A DNA stretch of 64,000 nt from Aliivibrio fischeri (GTDB lineage: Bacteria; Pseudomonadota; Gammaproteobacteria; Enterobacterales; Vibrionaceae). The notes below the pieces were generated by a model. That model saw nothing but the letters and a program-made list of their open reading frames with translations, was not told where the DNA came from and did not search any database. Of this stretch, positions 8,376-18,818 are shown piece after piece. The stretch spans positions 29,994 through 93,993 of the forward strand of contig NZ_WOBR01000016.1 of NCBI RefSeq assembly GCF_009727955.1. Direction: 5' to 3'. Positions within the stretch are counted from its first letter, which is position 1. Each line of letters starts with the position of its first letter. Position numbers and translations under genes: made by a program.

Positions 8376-11300
8376 TTAATGAAGTTCTTCATGTTTTTTT
8401 ACTAAACCAAAGTCCGCTAAAATGGCATAAGCCGCTGGTATCATAAACAACACTAATAAGGTTGAAGTAAAAATACCAAATACGATTGAAACCACTAAAG
8501 GCTGAATAACTTGAGCTTGTAAACTGATCTCTAGTAATAATGGCAACAGCCCAGCAGCCGTCGTAATTGAGGTTAAAAATACCGCCCTAAAACGCTCACG
8601 ACTTGCTTTAATTACTGACTCATAAACGGAATCACCATCATCAACATGGTGGCGTATGTACTGCACCAATAAAATCGAATCATTGACCACAATACCAGCT
8701 AAAGAAACAAACCCCATAATGCTTGGCATACTCAATGGGTGACCTAATAAAACATGCCCCCATAACACACCGATGAGCGCTAATGGTATAGCAAGCATGA
8801 CTACAAACGGTTCTAAGTAACTTCTAAATTGGAAGCTAAGAATAACAAATACCCCAAACAACCCAAGCATAAATCCTGTACCTATGGATTGCCCGGTTTC
8901 GGCTGAATCTTTCGCTTCACCCTCAAAATCAAAACGCAGTCCTGGGTATTTCTTTGTTAATTCTGGTGCCAGATCTTTTTTAAACTGATTCAGTATTTCT
9001 GTTGAGCTGACTTGCGATGCGTGAACATCACCAAAAACGCTCAAGGTTCTTAACCCATTAATTCGCTGTATTCGCACATAATTTCGTTGAAAATCCAGTG
9101 TTGCGATAGAGGCTAGAGGTATTTGCTCTCCCGTAGGCAAAATGATTGGAAAATTCTCTAAGGTATGTAAATCACCCGCTTGTTGTTTATTTAAACGTAC
9201 TTCAATTTCAATGTTCTCAACACCTAATTGAATTTCATCTGCAGTTTGTCCGAAGTAAGCAGCACGTAATTGATTAGCAATCAATTGCCCCGTCACACTA
9301 TACGCTTCAGCTCCAGGGCGAAGTTTTACTAATACTTCTTCTTTTCCCATTCTCATGTCATCAAGGACACCATAAACGCCAGCAAAGTCATTCAAATAGG
9401 CTTGAACTTCTAACGATGCTGACTTCAATGTGTGTAAGTCATCATCCATCATACGAATTTCAATTGCTCGTCCACCCGGCCCCATGGTTGGCTGCTTAAA
9501 AACCATCGCTATCGGCTCAGCCAAATCTCCCACTTCCTCACGCCATGCATCAATAAAGTCATCAATTAACGTATTTCTTTTTTCCGCACTTAATAAATCT
9601 AAACGTATTGTGGCTAAATGAGGACCAGATTCATTGGCGTCAGCATTAGTATTAAATTGCTCGGTAATATGCTCAACTAATGGTGTGCCACCTTCCTTTT
9701 CTTCACTCCACTGTTTATTCAATTTATTCGCTGCATTAACAATCTTATCTACGACTAATTCAGTTTGAGATAATGAAGACCCAGGGGGCAAAATAATACG
9801 CGCTTCGGCAATATCACCATCGAGCTCAGGAAAACCAACAAACTTTAATGCGCCGCCAGATATCAAAGAAAAAGAAACCAATAAACTCGCAATAACGGCA
9901 CCTAAAAACGCATAACGCCATTCCACTACTTTCGTTACCGCATTCACTAAAGTGGTATTTCTAAAGTGCTCAAAACGATCCAATACTTTCTTTTTAAACC
10001 CAGTAATAGGTTTATCGTTTTTTGCTCTGTGTAATGAATGACTAAGGTGGTTAGGTAAAATTAAAAACGCTTCAATTAAGCTCAATGACAATACTAAAAT
10101 CAGAACTTGTGGGATAACCTTTAATACTGCCCCCATTTCTCCCTGTAAAAACATCAAACTACCAAAAATACAGACGGTGGTTAAAAACGAAGACAAGACT
10201 CCTGGGAATACTTTTTTAACGCCGTTATACACCGCATCATCAATCTCTTGCCCTCTATCTAGATGAGAGGCGATGGATTCTGCAATCACAATCGCATCAT
10301 CCATCATGATCCCGATGGCCATTAATAAGGCGACAAGAGACATGATATTAATAGAGAGCCCTAAGCTTGCCATTAAGAACAATCCACCTAAAAAAGCCAC
10401 GGGCAAACCAGCAGCAACCCAGAAAGAATAGCGGAAAGTAAAAAACAGCCACATAGTTAAGAAAACCAGAATGATCCCCTGCCACCCGTTTTTTACCATC
10501 ATGGTCAAACGATCCCAAAGCAGTGATGAGAGATCATTGGTCATCTCTAACGTCACGCCATCTGGTGCTACAGATTGCTGATATTCAACAAACGCAGAAA
10601 CACGATCTTTGATTCGCAGAGCATCGTCAGCTTTATTTTTACTGATCTTAAGTACTGCTGATGGCTTACCATCAAACAGTACTTTCTGTTCATCAAGTTC
10701 AAAACGATCCGTGATAGTGGCAATGTCTCCTAAGCGAAGTAATGCGCCATTCTCTGATGCCCCTATTACCGTTTTTGCTAATTCTTCTGGTGTGGTTTTT
10801 CTCTCATCAAAACGAATTAAAAAGTTCTTTTCTGGCGTTTCAATATTACCGCTAGGCAATTTAATGTTTTGCTGAGCTAATTGATTAGCAATATCGCTGA
10901 CATTCAACCCCAACTGACGAATGGCAGTTTCATCCAACTCCACTCGATATTGATGATCAGAAAACCCACTCACCTCAACTAAAGACACATCATAATCAAG
11001 CTTTAAACTTTGCTTTAATTTCTCTGCGTAGGCTTTTAATTCTGGCCATGTTGTATCCGCAGTAATCGCCACATCCACCACAGGTTCATTCCAATCAAGC
11101 TCTTGAACAATTGGCGATTCAATCTCTGTTGGAAAGTCATTAATTGAGTCAATTTGAGTTTGTACATCCACCAACATTCGTCCGATATCGGCTTTTTCAT
11201 TAAGCTTAATGACTAATCGAGCTGAGCCTTCTATCGCTTCACATTTGGTTTCTTCAATATTACCTAAACCATCAACGGCGTCTTCCATTCGAATACAAAT

Positions 11301-11480
11301 GCTCTCTTCCACTTCTTGTGGCGAAGCCCCGGGATACACAACGCCAGCTAAAATATAAGGAGGACTAAATTCGGGAAATGTCTCTCGTTTTAATTGAGAT
11401 AAAGAAACCAAACCAAGCAGCAATAAAGTGAGCATTAATAAGTTAGCTGCGGTTGGATGGCGAGCAAAGAACTTGATCAT
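8376..11480 (-). CDS. RND-family efflux transporter, inner-membrane pump
   Basis: 1034-residue proton-driven efflux pump of the AcrB/MdtB class. It has 12 membrane segments in two repeats, each followed by a large periplasmic loop. Segment 4 holds the adjacent aspartates expected for the proton relay (GIMMDDAIVIAESIA), and the N-terminus (MIKFFARHPTAANLLML, then RETFPEFSPP) is typical. It overlaps the upstream adaptor gene by 4 bp (ATGA) and is the last gene of the TetR-adaptor-pump operon. No outer-membrane channel gene is present, so a TolC encoded elsewhere is presumably used. The substrate cannot be told from the sequence. Confidence 0.92.
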   Translation of the reverse strand: MIKFFARHPTAANLLMLTLLLLGLVSLSQLKRETFPEFSPPYILAGVVYPGASPQEVEESICIRMEDAVDGLGNIEETKCEAIEGSARLVIKLNEKADIGRMLVDVQTQIDSINDFPTEIESPIVQELDWNEPVVDVAITADTTWPELKAYAEKLKQSLKLDYDVSLVEVSGFSDHQYRVELDETAIRQLGLNVSDIANQLAQQNIKLPSGNIETPEKNFLIRFDERKTTPEELAKTVIGASENGALLRLGDIATITDRFELDEQKVLFDGKPSAVLKISKNKADDALRIKDRVSAFVEYQQSVAPDGVTLEMTNDLSSLLWDRLTMMVKNGWQGIILVFLTMWLFFTFRYSFWVAAGLPVAFLGGLFLMASLGLSINIMSLVALLMAIGIMMDDAIVIAESIASHLDRGQEIDDAVYNGVKKVFPGVLSSFLTTVCIFGSLMFLQGEMGAVLKVIPQVLILVLSLSLIEAFLILPNHLSHSLHRAKNDKPITGFKKKVLDRFEHFRNTTLVNAVTKVVEWRYAFLGAVIASLLVSFSLISGGALKFVGFPELDGDIAEARIILPPGSSLSQTELVVDKIVNAANKLNKQWSEEKEGGTPLVEHITEQFNTNADANESGPHLATIRLDLLSAEKRNTLIDDFIDAWREEVGDLAEPIAMVFKQPTMGPGGRAIEIRMMDDDLHTLKSASLEVQAYLNDFAGVYGVLDDMRMGKEEVLVKLRPGAEAYSVTGQLIANQLRAAYFGQTADEIQLGVENIEIEVRLNKQQAGDLHTLENFPIILPTGEQIPLASIATLDFQRNYVRIQRINGLRTLSVFGDVHASQVSSTEILNQFKKDLAPELTKKYPGLRFDFEGEAKDSAETGQSIGTGFMLGLFGVFVILSFQFRSYLEPFVVMLAIPLALIGVLWGHVLLGHPLSMPSIMGFVSLAGIVVNDSILLVQYIRHHVDDGDSVYESVIKASRERFRAVFLTSITTAAGLLPLLLEISLQAQVIQPLVVSIVFGIFTSTLLVLFMIPAAYAILADFGLVKKHEELH

Positions 11481-12796
11481 TGAACAGGCTCCTCATCATT
11501 ATTTGATTTGGCCAAGCGCAATTGCATGCCATTAATCGCAGGCAGCAGATCATTTAAGATCAAACGATCATTACTCTTAATATCTCCGACAACGACAACT
11601 TGGTTATTGCGTCGATAAACAATCTCAATCGGAAGGATAATTAATTTGTTATCTTGCCCTAATAAATAGATCTTATCGCCATGCAACGCACTTTCAGGGA
11701 TCACCCATTGTTCTGACGCATCACCCTCGATCCTTGCCTTCACAAACATCCCATTCACTAATGGTGGCAATGAGTTAGGTTGCAAAGATCGGTAGTTTTG
11801 ACCTATTTCTAAAATGACACCAACCGTTGCTTGATTTGGATCGACAGTTTCACTAATACGAGCGACTTTCGCTTCCCATTTAGCATCAAAGCGACCACTG
11901 CTTAATTCCACATTTGCCGTTAATGGTAATGAATCAATATTTGGCATACCTTGCTCACTTAGCTGAAAAGCTTTCACACTTTGAGCTAATGTCTGCATGT
12001 CATGAATAGAGATTTGCGCTTCCATCTCCATGGTTTTAATTCCATGCGCAATAAACATGGTTTGCTGTAGATTAACCACTTGATCGGCTTCAATATCCAC
12101 CTCAGAAATTCGCACATCTGTTGGTAATATAATCGAGGTTTTTTCTAAAGAACGTTGCGCTTCTTCTAATTTAGCTTGGTTTACCTTAACCATTGCTGCT
12201 GCTACTTTTCTTTCATCAGGCAATAATAAGATTTGATTTTGAATATCTTGAACCACTTTCTGCTGTGCTAAATAAGATTGATTCTGCTGGTCTAAATCCG
12301 ATTGAGACGTTAATCCTTTCTTTTGCAAATTTATTTTACGGCTTAACTCTTTCTTACTGATAGAAAGTCGGTTTTTTTCTATTTTTAATGTATTTCGAAT
12401 GTTTTTTTCTTCTAAATCCACTTTTGCTAATTGAGTTTGGCTCGATCCTAAATCTGCTTCTGCTTGAGCTAATTTCAACTCATAATCCAATGGATCTATT
12501 CTCAGTACTTCAGTACCGGCTAATAAGATATTTCCTTTATGTAATTCAGGATGGCGATACACCACTTTGCCTGATACTTCCGCAATGGCTTTCCATTCAA
12601 ACTTCGGTCTAATTTTTCCATAACCAATGGCTTGAGGTGCGATTGATTGAGGCTCTAATACTTGGATATTGACGACTTTTGAACGGTCTTCAAGTGGCTT
12701 AGTTTCAGCGTCTGGACGTAATTTCGTGATGGTAATAAGAACAATCACACCAACTGCAACAACAGGAAAAAAGAGGTATTTCTTATTTATTTTCAT
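11477..12796 (-). CDS. RND efflux periplasmic adaptor (membrane fusion protein)
   Basis: 439-residue HlyD/AcrA-type adaptor that joins the RND pump to an outer-membrane channel. One N-terminal membrane anchor (residues about 6-24, YLFFPVVAVGVIVLITI) replaces a lipobox. A biotinyl-lipoyl-like half-motif and a long coiled-coil hairpin follow (about residues 95-215, rich in K/E/Q/L). Beta-barrel and membrane-proximal domains complete it. It overlaps the TetR gene by 14 bp and the pump by 4 bp, so the three genes are translated as one unit. Confidence 0.88.
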   Translation of the reverse strand: MKINKKYLFFPVVAVGVIVLITITKLRPDAETKPLEDRSKVVNIQVLEPQSIAPQAIGYGKIRPKFEWKAIAEVSGKVVYRHPELHKGNILLAGTEVLRIDPLDYELKLAQAEADLGSSQTQLAKVDLEEKNIRNTLKIEKNRLSISKKELSRKINLQKKGLTSQSDLDQQNQSYLAQQKVVQDIQNQILLLPDERKVAAAMVKVNQAKLEEAQRSLEKTSIILPTDVRISEVDIEADQVVNLQQTMFIAHGIKTMEMEAQISIHDMQTLAQSVKAFQLSEQGMPNIDSLPLTANVELSSGRFDAKWEAKVARISETVDPNQATVGVILEIGQNYRSLQPNSLPPLVNGMFVKARIEGDASEQWVIPESALHGDKIYLLGQDNKLIILPIEIVYRRNNQVVVVGDIKSNDRLILNDLLPAINGMQLRLAKSNNDEEPVQ

Positions 12797-13427
12797 TATC
12801 TGTATCTCTTTTATTTTTTAATAATCCTTCGCCTAATAAACGAATATTATGTTCTAGTAATTCCATCAAAAACGTTTCATTCAACTCAATATTATGAAGC
12901 TCTAACATTTTCTTAGGGGCAAGAAATGGAAAAATCATTAAACTCATTAACGAAAGACGAGCTTTAATTGGATCAACTCCATTTTTAAATAACGCCTTAC
13001 TTTTTTGGGGATCAAATAATTTATTTTGCATTGGCTGCAATATCCCAATAATGATTTGCTGAAGTTTCGCTTGCTGTTCGCTCTCAGCATCCATGATACG
13101 AAGGATTAATTTAGGGAAGGCTGGAACTTTAATCATGGCTTTATAATACGCTCGCATAAGCCCAACCAGATCTTGTTCAGTATCATCTTTTAATAATCGT
13201 TGAAATTGCTGCGTAACAGGAGCAATAGTCTCCTTAAACATCGCCTCAAAAAGTCCTTCTTTGTTACCAAAGTAATAACGGATCATGGCAATATTTACAT
13301 TAGCATTAGTGGCTATGAGCCTCGTCGATACTTTGTTATAGGGCATGGAAACAAAAAGCTCTCTCGCATGAAAAATGAGTTTTTCTCGAACTTCTGATTC
13401 ACCTTTAGGCCTTCCTGACTGCTTCAT
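12783..13427 (-). CDS. TetR-family transcriptional regulator
   Basis: 214-residue regulator. The N-terminal TetR helix-turn-helix is in about residues 12-58, with STRLIATNANVNIAMIRYYF as the recognition region, then GNKEGLFEAMF. The C-terminal ligand domain is variable. It is the first gene of the efflux operon and overlaps the adaptor, so it probably represses its own operon. The start chosen is the ATG at 13427 (MKQSGRPKGE); a GTG four codons upstream at 13439 is possible. Two identical-arm palindromes lie 43-121 bp upstream and are the obvious operator candidates. Confidence 0.87.
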   Translation of the reverse strand: MKQSGRPKGESEVREKLIFHARELFVSMPYNKVSTRLIATNANVNIAMIRYYFGNKEGLFEAMFKETIAPVTQQFQRLLKDDTEQDLVGLMRAYYKAMIKVPAFPKLILRIMDAESEQQAKLQQIIIGILQPMQNKLFDPQKSKALFKNGVDPIKARLSLMSLMIFPFLAPKKMLELHNIELNETFLMELLEHNIRLLGEGLLKNKRDTDNENK

Positions 13428-13469
13428 TACCAATAACACCTTATTTACAGTTGACGACTTTAAAGACAG

Positions 13470-13485
13470 TTAATCACTTGATTAA
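13470..13485. promoter_or_regulatory. Palindrome 1, probable TetR-regulator operator
   Basis: TTAATCA-CT-TGATTAA is a perfect 7-2-7 inverted repeat. The same arms occur again 63 bp away at 13533. Its place upstream of a TetR/efflux operon suggests autoregulation; binding is inference. Confidence 0.55.
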
Positions 13486-13532
13486 TTATAGATAACTTCA
13501 CCCTTTGTTCTAACAAATTAATTCACTCACAT

Positions 13533-13548
13533 TTAATCATTTGATTAA
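13533..13548. promoter_or_regulatory. Palindrome 2, probable TetR-regulator operator
   Basis: TTAATCA-TT-TGATTAA has the same arms as the first palindrome and differs only in one central base. The centre-to-centre distance of 63 bp is six helical turns, so both sites face the same side of the DNA. Confidence 0.55.
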
Positions 13549-13675
13549 TTAAATTCAAAAAGAATCAAAAAGCGAGCAACATGCACAAATAAACACCAAG
13601 GCAATCGTTTTTCTTCTTATTTTGTAACATTTAAGCAAAAAAACATTAATAACCACTGAAAATGGGATTTAGGGG

Positions 13676-13704
13676 TTGACGATACTTACTGAGTGCGATA
13701 TTAA
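13676..13704 (+). promoter_or_regulatory. Promoter of the leucine operon
   Basis: A TTGACG -35 box at 13676-13681 and a TATTAA -10 box at 13699-13704 are separated by 17 bp. Together they sit about 30 bp before the leuL leader peptide. Confidence 0.75.
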
Positions 13705-13736
13705 TTTGTTAATTATTTTTATGGATTGTATTTCAA

Positions 13737-13799
13737 ATGAAAACAGTATCTTCTTTTGCTCTAAACCTCCTCCTGATCGTGAACATCTCACGCGGGTAG
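13737..13799 (+). CDS. leuL: leu operon leader peptide
   Basis: A 20-codon frame whose middle reads Ala-Leu-Asn-Leu-Leu-Leu-Ile-Val (codons CTA, then CTC CTC CTG). It ends with TAG 35 bp before a strong terminator hairpin that precedes leuA. This is the classical arrangement of transcription attenuation: ribosomes stalling at the leucine codons when Leu-tRNA is scarce would favour the antiterminator and allow readthrough into leuABCD. It is too short for most gene callers. The peptide has no function beyond this. Confidence 0.85.
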   Translation: MKTVSSFALNLLLIVNISRG

Positions 13800-13833
13800 G
13801 TTATGGACCAAAAGAAACCATAAACCAAATTTT

Positions 13834-13862
13834 AAAACCCGCTAACCATGGCGGGTTTTTTT
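13834..13862 (+). terminator. Attenuator terminator of the leu operon
   Basis: AAACCCGC and GCGGGTTT form a G+C-rich stem around TAACCATG, followed by a run of T to 13862. It lies 48 bp before leuA, so it ends transcripts unless the leader peptide stalls. Confidence 0.9.
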
Positions 13863-13910
13863 ATGGATATCCGTCATCAAGGCAAATGACAAACACAAGG
13901 AAGCAGGCTC

Positions 13911-15458
13911 ATGAGCGATCAAGTCATTATCTTCGACACCACCCTACGTGATGGTGAACAAGCACTATCAGCAAGTCTAACGGTTAAAGAAAAATTGCAG
14001 ATTGCTTATGCGCTTGAGCGTTTAGGAGTCGATGTCATTGAAGCCGGTTTTCCGGTGTCATCTCCGGGTGATTTTGAATCAGTAAGAACCATTGCCCAGC
14101 ATATTAAAAACAGTCGAATTTGTGGTCTTTCTCGTGCTGTTGCAAAAGACATTGATGCCGCAGCTGAGGCGCTAAAAGTCGCTGAAGCGTTCCGAATTCA
14201 CACTTTCATTTCAACCTCTACCGTTCATGTTCAAGATAAATTACGCCGTAGCTACGATGATGTGGTTGAAATGGGCGTAAAAGCAGTAAAACACGCACGT
14301 AAATATACGGATGATGTTGAGTTTTCTTGTGAAGATGCAGGCCGTACTCCTATCGATAATCTATGTCGTATGGTTGAAGCCGCTATTGATGCAGGTGCCA
14401 ATACCATCAACATTCCTGACACTGTTGGCTATACCGTTCCGGGTGAATTTGGTGGCATTGTTCAAACCCTATTTAACCGCGTCCCTAATATAGATAAAGC
14501 TATCATTTCAGTGCACTGTCATGACGATTTAGGTATGTCGGTTGCCAACTCCATTGCTGCTGTTCAAGCAGGCGCTCGACAAGTTGAAGGGACGATTAAT
14601 GGTATTGGTGAACGTGCTGGTAACTGCTCTCTAGAAGAGATCGCCATGATCCTAAAAACACGTTCTGAATATCTAGGTGTACACACCAATCTTAAACACG
14701 ATGAAATTCACCGCACCAGTAAACTAGTGAGTCAGCTTTGTAATATGCCGATTCAAAGTAATAAGGCTATCGTAGGCGCAAACGCTTTTAGCCATTCATC
14801 AGGTATTCACCAAGATGGCATGCTAAAGAATAAAAACACTTACGAAATCATGACACCAGAGTCGATTGGCCTTAAAAACCAAGCACTAAACCTAACCAGT
14901 CGTTCAGGTCGTGCTGCGGTAAAAAGTCATATGGATGAAATGGGTTATAAAGAAGACGAATACAACCTAGACACCCTTTATGCTGATTTCGTAAAGCTGG
15001 CAGATCGTAAAGGACAAGTATTTGATTACGATTTAGAAGCACTAATGCATTTTGCTAACCTGCGCGATGAAGATGACTTCTATAAGTTGAACTATCTAAG
15101 TGTGCAATCAGGCAGCGTCATGGCAACCACAAGTATCAAGTTACTTTGTGGTAACGAGGAGAAATGCGAAGCCGCTGTCGGTAATGGTCCTGTAGACGCA
15201 CTTTATCAATGTATCTACAAACTAACAGGCTACGATATCGTGCTAGATAAGTTTGATTTAACCGCTAAAGGCGAGGGTGAAGATGGCTTAGGTCAAGCAG
15301 ATATTATTGCCAATTACAAAGGTCGTAAATATCACGGTACCGGTTTAGCGACCGATATTATCGAAGCATCAGGACAAGCACTACTTCACGTAATCAATAG
15401 TATTCACCGTGCTGATCAAATTGCTGAAATTAAACAGAAAAAAGTAGAAACCGTTTAG
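13911..15458 (+). CDS. leuA: 2-isopropylmalate synthase
   Basis: First committed enzyme of leucine synthesis: condenses acetyl-CoA with 2-oxoisovalerate. It has 515 residues, as in other long-form LeuA proteins. The N-terminal TIM barrel starts [15 protein letters not shown], with the metal-binding DTTLRDGEQ at residues 9-17 and the HCHDDLG motif near 201. The C-terminal LeuA regulatory domain (about residues 390-515) is complete, so leucine feedback inhibition is expected. AAGGAAG precedes the ATG. It is the first structural gene after the attenuator, with 81 bp to leuB. Confidence 0.98.
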   Translation: MSDQVIIFDTTLRDGEQALSASLTVKEKLQIAYALERLGVDVIEAGFPVSSPGDFESVRTIAQHIKNSRICGLSRAVAKDIDAAAEALKVAEAFRIHTFISTSTVHVQDKLRRSYDDVVEMGVKAVKHARKYTDDVEFSCEDAGRTPIDNLCRMVEAAIDAGANTINIPDTVGYTVPGEFGGIVQTLFNRVPNIDKAIISVHCHDDLGMSVANSIAAVQAGARQVEGTINGIGERAGNCSLEEIAMILKTRSEYLGVHTNLKHDEIHRTSKLVSQLCNMPIQSNKAIVGANAFSHSSGIHQDGMLKNKNTYEIMTPESIGLKNQALNLTSRSGRAAVKSHMDEMGYKEDEYNLDTLYADFVKLADRKGQVFDYDLEALMHFANLRDEDDFYKLNYLSVQSGSVMATTSIKLLCGNEEKCEAAVGNGPVDALYQCIYKLTGYDIVLDKFDLTAKGEGEDGLGQADIIANYKGRKYHGTGLATDIIEASGQALLHVINSIHRADQIAEIKQKKVETV

Positions 15459-15530
15459 AACCTAAAAATGATAAATAAGCGGAGATAAACCTTTCTCTGC
15501 TTTAATTTGCCAAATTATATTGAAGATTAA

Positions 15531-16631
<1,101 letters not shown>

Positions 16632-16646
16632 TTCAAGGAAGAAGCA

Positions 16647-18062
16647 ATGTCTAACGCAAAAACACTATACGAAAAAATTTACGATGCCCATGTTGCTGTC
16701 GCAGCGGAAGGCGAAAACCCAATTTTATACATCGACCGTCATTTGGTTCACGAAGTAACGTCACCACAAGCATTCGATGGACTGCGTGAAAAAGGACGTA
16801 AAGTTCGTCAAGTTGGTAAAACCTTTGCGACGATGGATCACAACGTTTCAACACAAACCAAAGACATTAACGCTTCAGGTGAAATGGCTCGAATCCAAAT
16901 GGAGACGCTATCAAAAAACTGTGAAGAGTTTGGTGTAACCCTTTACGATCTAAACCATAAATACCAAGGTATTGTGCACGTAATGGGGCCAGAGCTTGGT
17001 ATTACTTTACCAGGTATGACGATTGTTTGTGGTGACTCACACACCGCGACTCATGGTGCATTTGGTTCATTAGCATTTGGTATCGGTACGTCTGAAGTTG
17101 AACACGTACTAGCAACACAAACGCTAAAACAAGCGCGTGCGAAAACCATGAAAATCGAAGTCAAAGGCAAAGTGGCTGAAGGCATCACAGCAAAAGATAT
17201 CGTACTGGCAATCATTGGTAAAACAACGGCTGCTGGTGGTACGGGCTACGTAGTTGAGTTCTGTGGCGAAGCGATTACTGACCTTACAATGGAAGGTCGT
17301 ATGACGGTATGTAACATGGCCATTGAGCTAGGCGCTAAAGCAGGTCTAATCGCACCAGACCAAACCACATTTGATTATATTTCAGGTCGTAAGTTCTCAC
17401 CTCAAGGTGCAGATTTAGACGACGCTATCGCATACTGGTCATCATTGAAAACCGATGATGACGCAGAATTTGATGCGGTTGTTACGCTTGATGCCTCTGA
17501 AATTAAGCCGCAAGTAACTTGGGGCACCAACCCAGGCCAAGTAATCGCAGTTGATCAACCTATCCCTGCACCTGAGAGTTTTTCTGACCCAGTAGAAAAA
17601 GCGTCAGCTGAAAAAGCATTGGCTTACATGGGGCTTGAAGCGGGTAAATCTCTATCTGATTACAATGTAGATAAAGTATTCGTTGGTTCTTGTACTAACT
17701 CACGTATCGAAGACATGCGTGCAGCTGCTGCGGTAGCAAAAGGGAAGAAAGTGGCAGCTCATGTTCAAGCCTTAATCGTTCCCGGCTCTGAACAAGTAAA
17801 AGCGCAAGCAGAAAAAGAAGGTCTGGATGTTATCTTTAAAGACGCGGGCTTTGAATGGCGTCTGCCGGGTTGCTCTATGTGTCTTGCAATGAACAATGAC
17901 CGCCTAGGTCCACATGAACGTTGTGCATCAACATCGAACCGTAACTTTGAAGGTCGCCAAGGCCGTGATGGTCGAACTCACCTAGTAAGCCCTGCGATGG
18001 CAGCTGCGGCAGCGATTGCTGGTCACTTTGTTGATATCCGCACCATTACAGAACAAGCATAA
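16647..18062 (+). CDS. leuC: 3-isopropylmalate dehydratase, large subunit
   Basis: Iron-sulfur isomerase subunit; with LeuD it converts 2- to 3-isopropylmalate. It has 471 residues, near the E. coli length. The three cluster cysteines expected of the aconitase family can be seen in [14 protein letters not shown] and in [13 protein letters not shown]. The substrate-binding segment [14 protein letters not shown] is present near residues 131-144. A GGAAGAAGCA ribosome site precedes the ATG, and leuD starts 12 bp after the stop. Confidence 0.98.
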   Translation: MSNAKTLYEKIYDAHVAVAAEGENPILYIDRHLVHEVTSPQAFDGLREKGRKVRQVGKTFATMDHNVSTQTKDINASGEMARIQMETLSKNCEEFGVTLYDLNHKYQGIVHVMGPELGITLPGMTIVCGDSHTATHGAFGSLAFGIGTSEVEHVLATQTLKQARAKTMKIEVKGKVAEGITAKDIVLAIIGKTTAAGGTGYVVEFCGEAITDLTMEGRMTVCNMAIELGAKAGLIAPDQTTFDYISGRKFSPQGADLDDAIAYWSSLKTDDDAEFDAVVTLDASEIKPQVTWGTNPGQVIAVDQPIPAPESFSDPVEKASAEKALAYMGLEAGKSLSDYNVDKVFVGSCTNSRIEDMRAAAAVAKGKKVAAHVQALIVPGSEQVKAQAEKEGLDVIFKDAGFEWRLPGCSMCLAMNNDRLGPHERCASTSNRNFEGRQGRDGRTHLVSPAMAAAAAIAGHFVDIRTITEQA

Positions 18063-18074
18063 AAGGAATTTACT

Positions 18075-18677
18075 ATGTCAGGTTTTAAGCAACATACAGG
18101 TCTAGTCGTTCCTTTAGATACGGCGAACATTGATACTGATGCCATCATACCAAAGCAATTTCTACAAAAAGTAAACCGTATTGGTTTTGGTAAACACCTA
18201 TTTCACGATTGGCGTTTTCTTGATGATGCTGGTGATCAACCCAATCCAGAATTTGTCATGAACGCACCTCGCTATCAAGGTGCAACCGTTCTACTTGCTC
18301 GTGAAAACTTTGGTTGTGGTTCTTCTCGTGAACACGCACCTTGGGCACTAGCGGATTACGGCATCCAAGTGATGATCGCACCAAGTTTTGCTGATATTTT
18401 TTATGGCAACTCAATCAACAACCAAATGGTACCCGTTCGCCTAACTGAATCTGAAGTTGATGAGATATTTCAATTCGTAGAAAGCAACGAAGGTGCTGAG
18501 GTTACTGTGGATTTAGAGTCTATGTTAGTGACTGCTAACAATAAACAGTATTCTTTTGAAATTGATGAGTTTCGCCGTCACTGCCTTCTAAATGGTTTAG
18601 ATAATATCGGATTAACACTGCAACATGCCGATAAAATCGCAGAATATGAAGCGAAGATCCCGAGCTTTTTAAAATAG
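18075..18677 (+). CDS. leuD: 3-isopropylmalate dehydratase, small subunit
   Basis: Small subunit of the LeuCD isomerase; forms the swivelling domain over the substrate. 200 residues, standard length. Motifs visible are [14 protein letters not shown] and [18 protein letters not shown], which are typical of LeuD/aconitase swivel domains. It is the last gene of the leucine operon. Its stop (TAG, 18675-18677) touches the first unit of a heptamer tandem array, which is unusual, and a strong terminator follows at 18721. Confidence 0.98.
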   Translation: MSGFKQHTGLVVPLDTANIDTDAIIPKQFLQKVNRIGFGKHLFHDWRFLDDAGDQPNPEFVMNAPRYQGATVLLARENFGCGSSREHAPWALADYGIQVMIAPSFADIFYGNSINNQMVPVRLTESEVDEIFQFVESNEGAEVTVDLESMLVTANNKQYSFEIDEFRRHCLLNGLDNIGLTLQHADKIAEYEAKIPSFLK

Positions 18678-18711
18678 GATTCAGGATTCAGGATTCAGGA
18701 TTCAGGATTCA
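18677..18711 (+). repeat. Tandem array of GGATTCA, five exact units
   Basis: Five identical 7-bp units start on the last base of the leuD stop codon and end 10 bp before the terminator stem. A related GGTTTCA array stands after apaH at 27213. Confidence 0.95.
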
Positions 18712-18720
18712 ATGGATATT

Positions 18721-18753
18721 AGAGGTTGATATGAACGTATCAACCTCTTTTTT
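18721..18753 (+). terminator. Terminator of the leucine operon
   Basis: AGAGGTTGAT and ATCAACCTCT pair perfectly over 10 bp around an 8-base loop, followed by a T run. Confidence 0.92.
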
Positions 18754-18818
18754 GTCTATAGAATAGTGTCATCTATAATCACATATAATTAAACCAAAAC
18801 AAAAGTCAGGTACCTTTT

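Larger units (their letters stand above)
13428..13675. other. Regulatory intergenic region between the TetR operon and the leucine operon
   Basis: Divergent control region, strongly A+T-rich. It holds the two palindromes described separately and the start of the leu promoter. I see no gene, RNA or further repeat in it. Confidence 0.6.

Noticed and set aside
13676..13951. 91-codon open frame covering the leu leader region
   Set aside because: It runs through the promoter, the leader peptide, the attenuator and into leuA in another frame; the 20-codon leader with leucine codons explains the region better.
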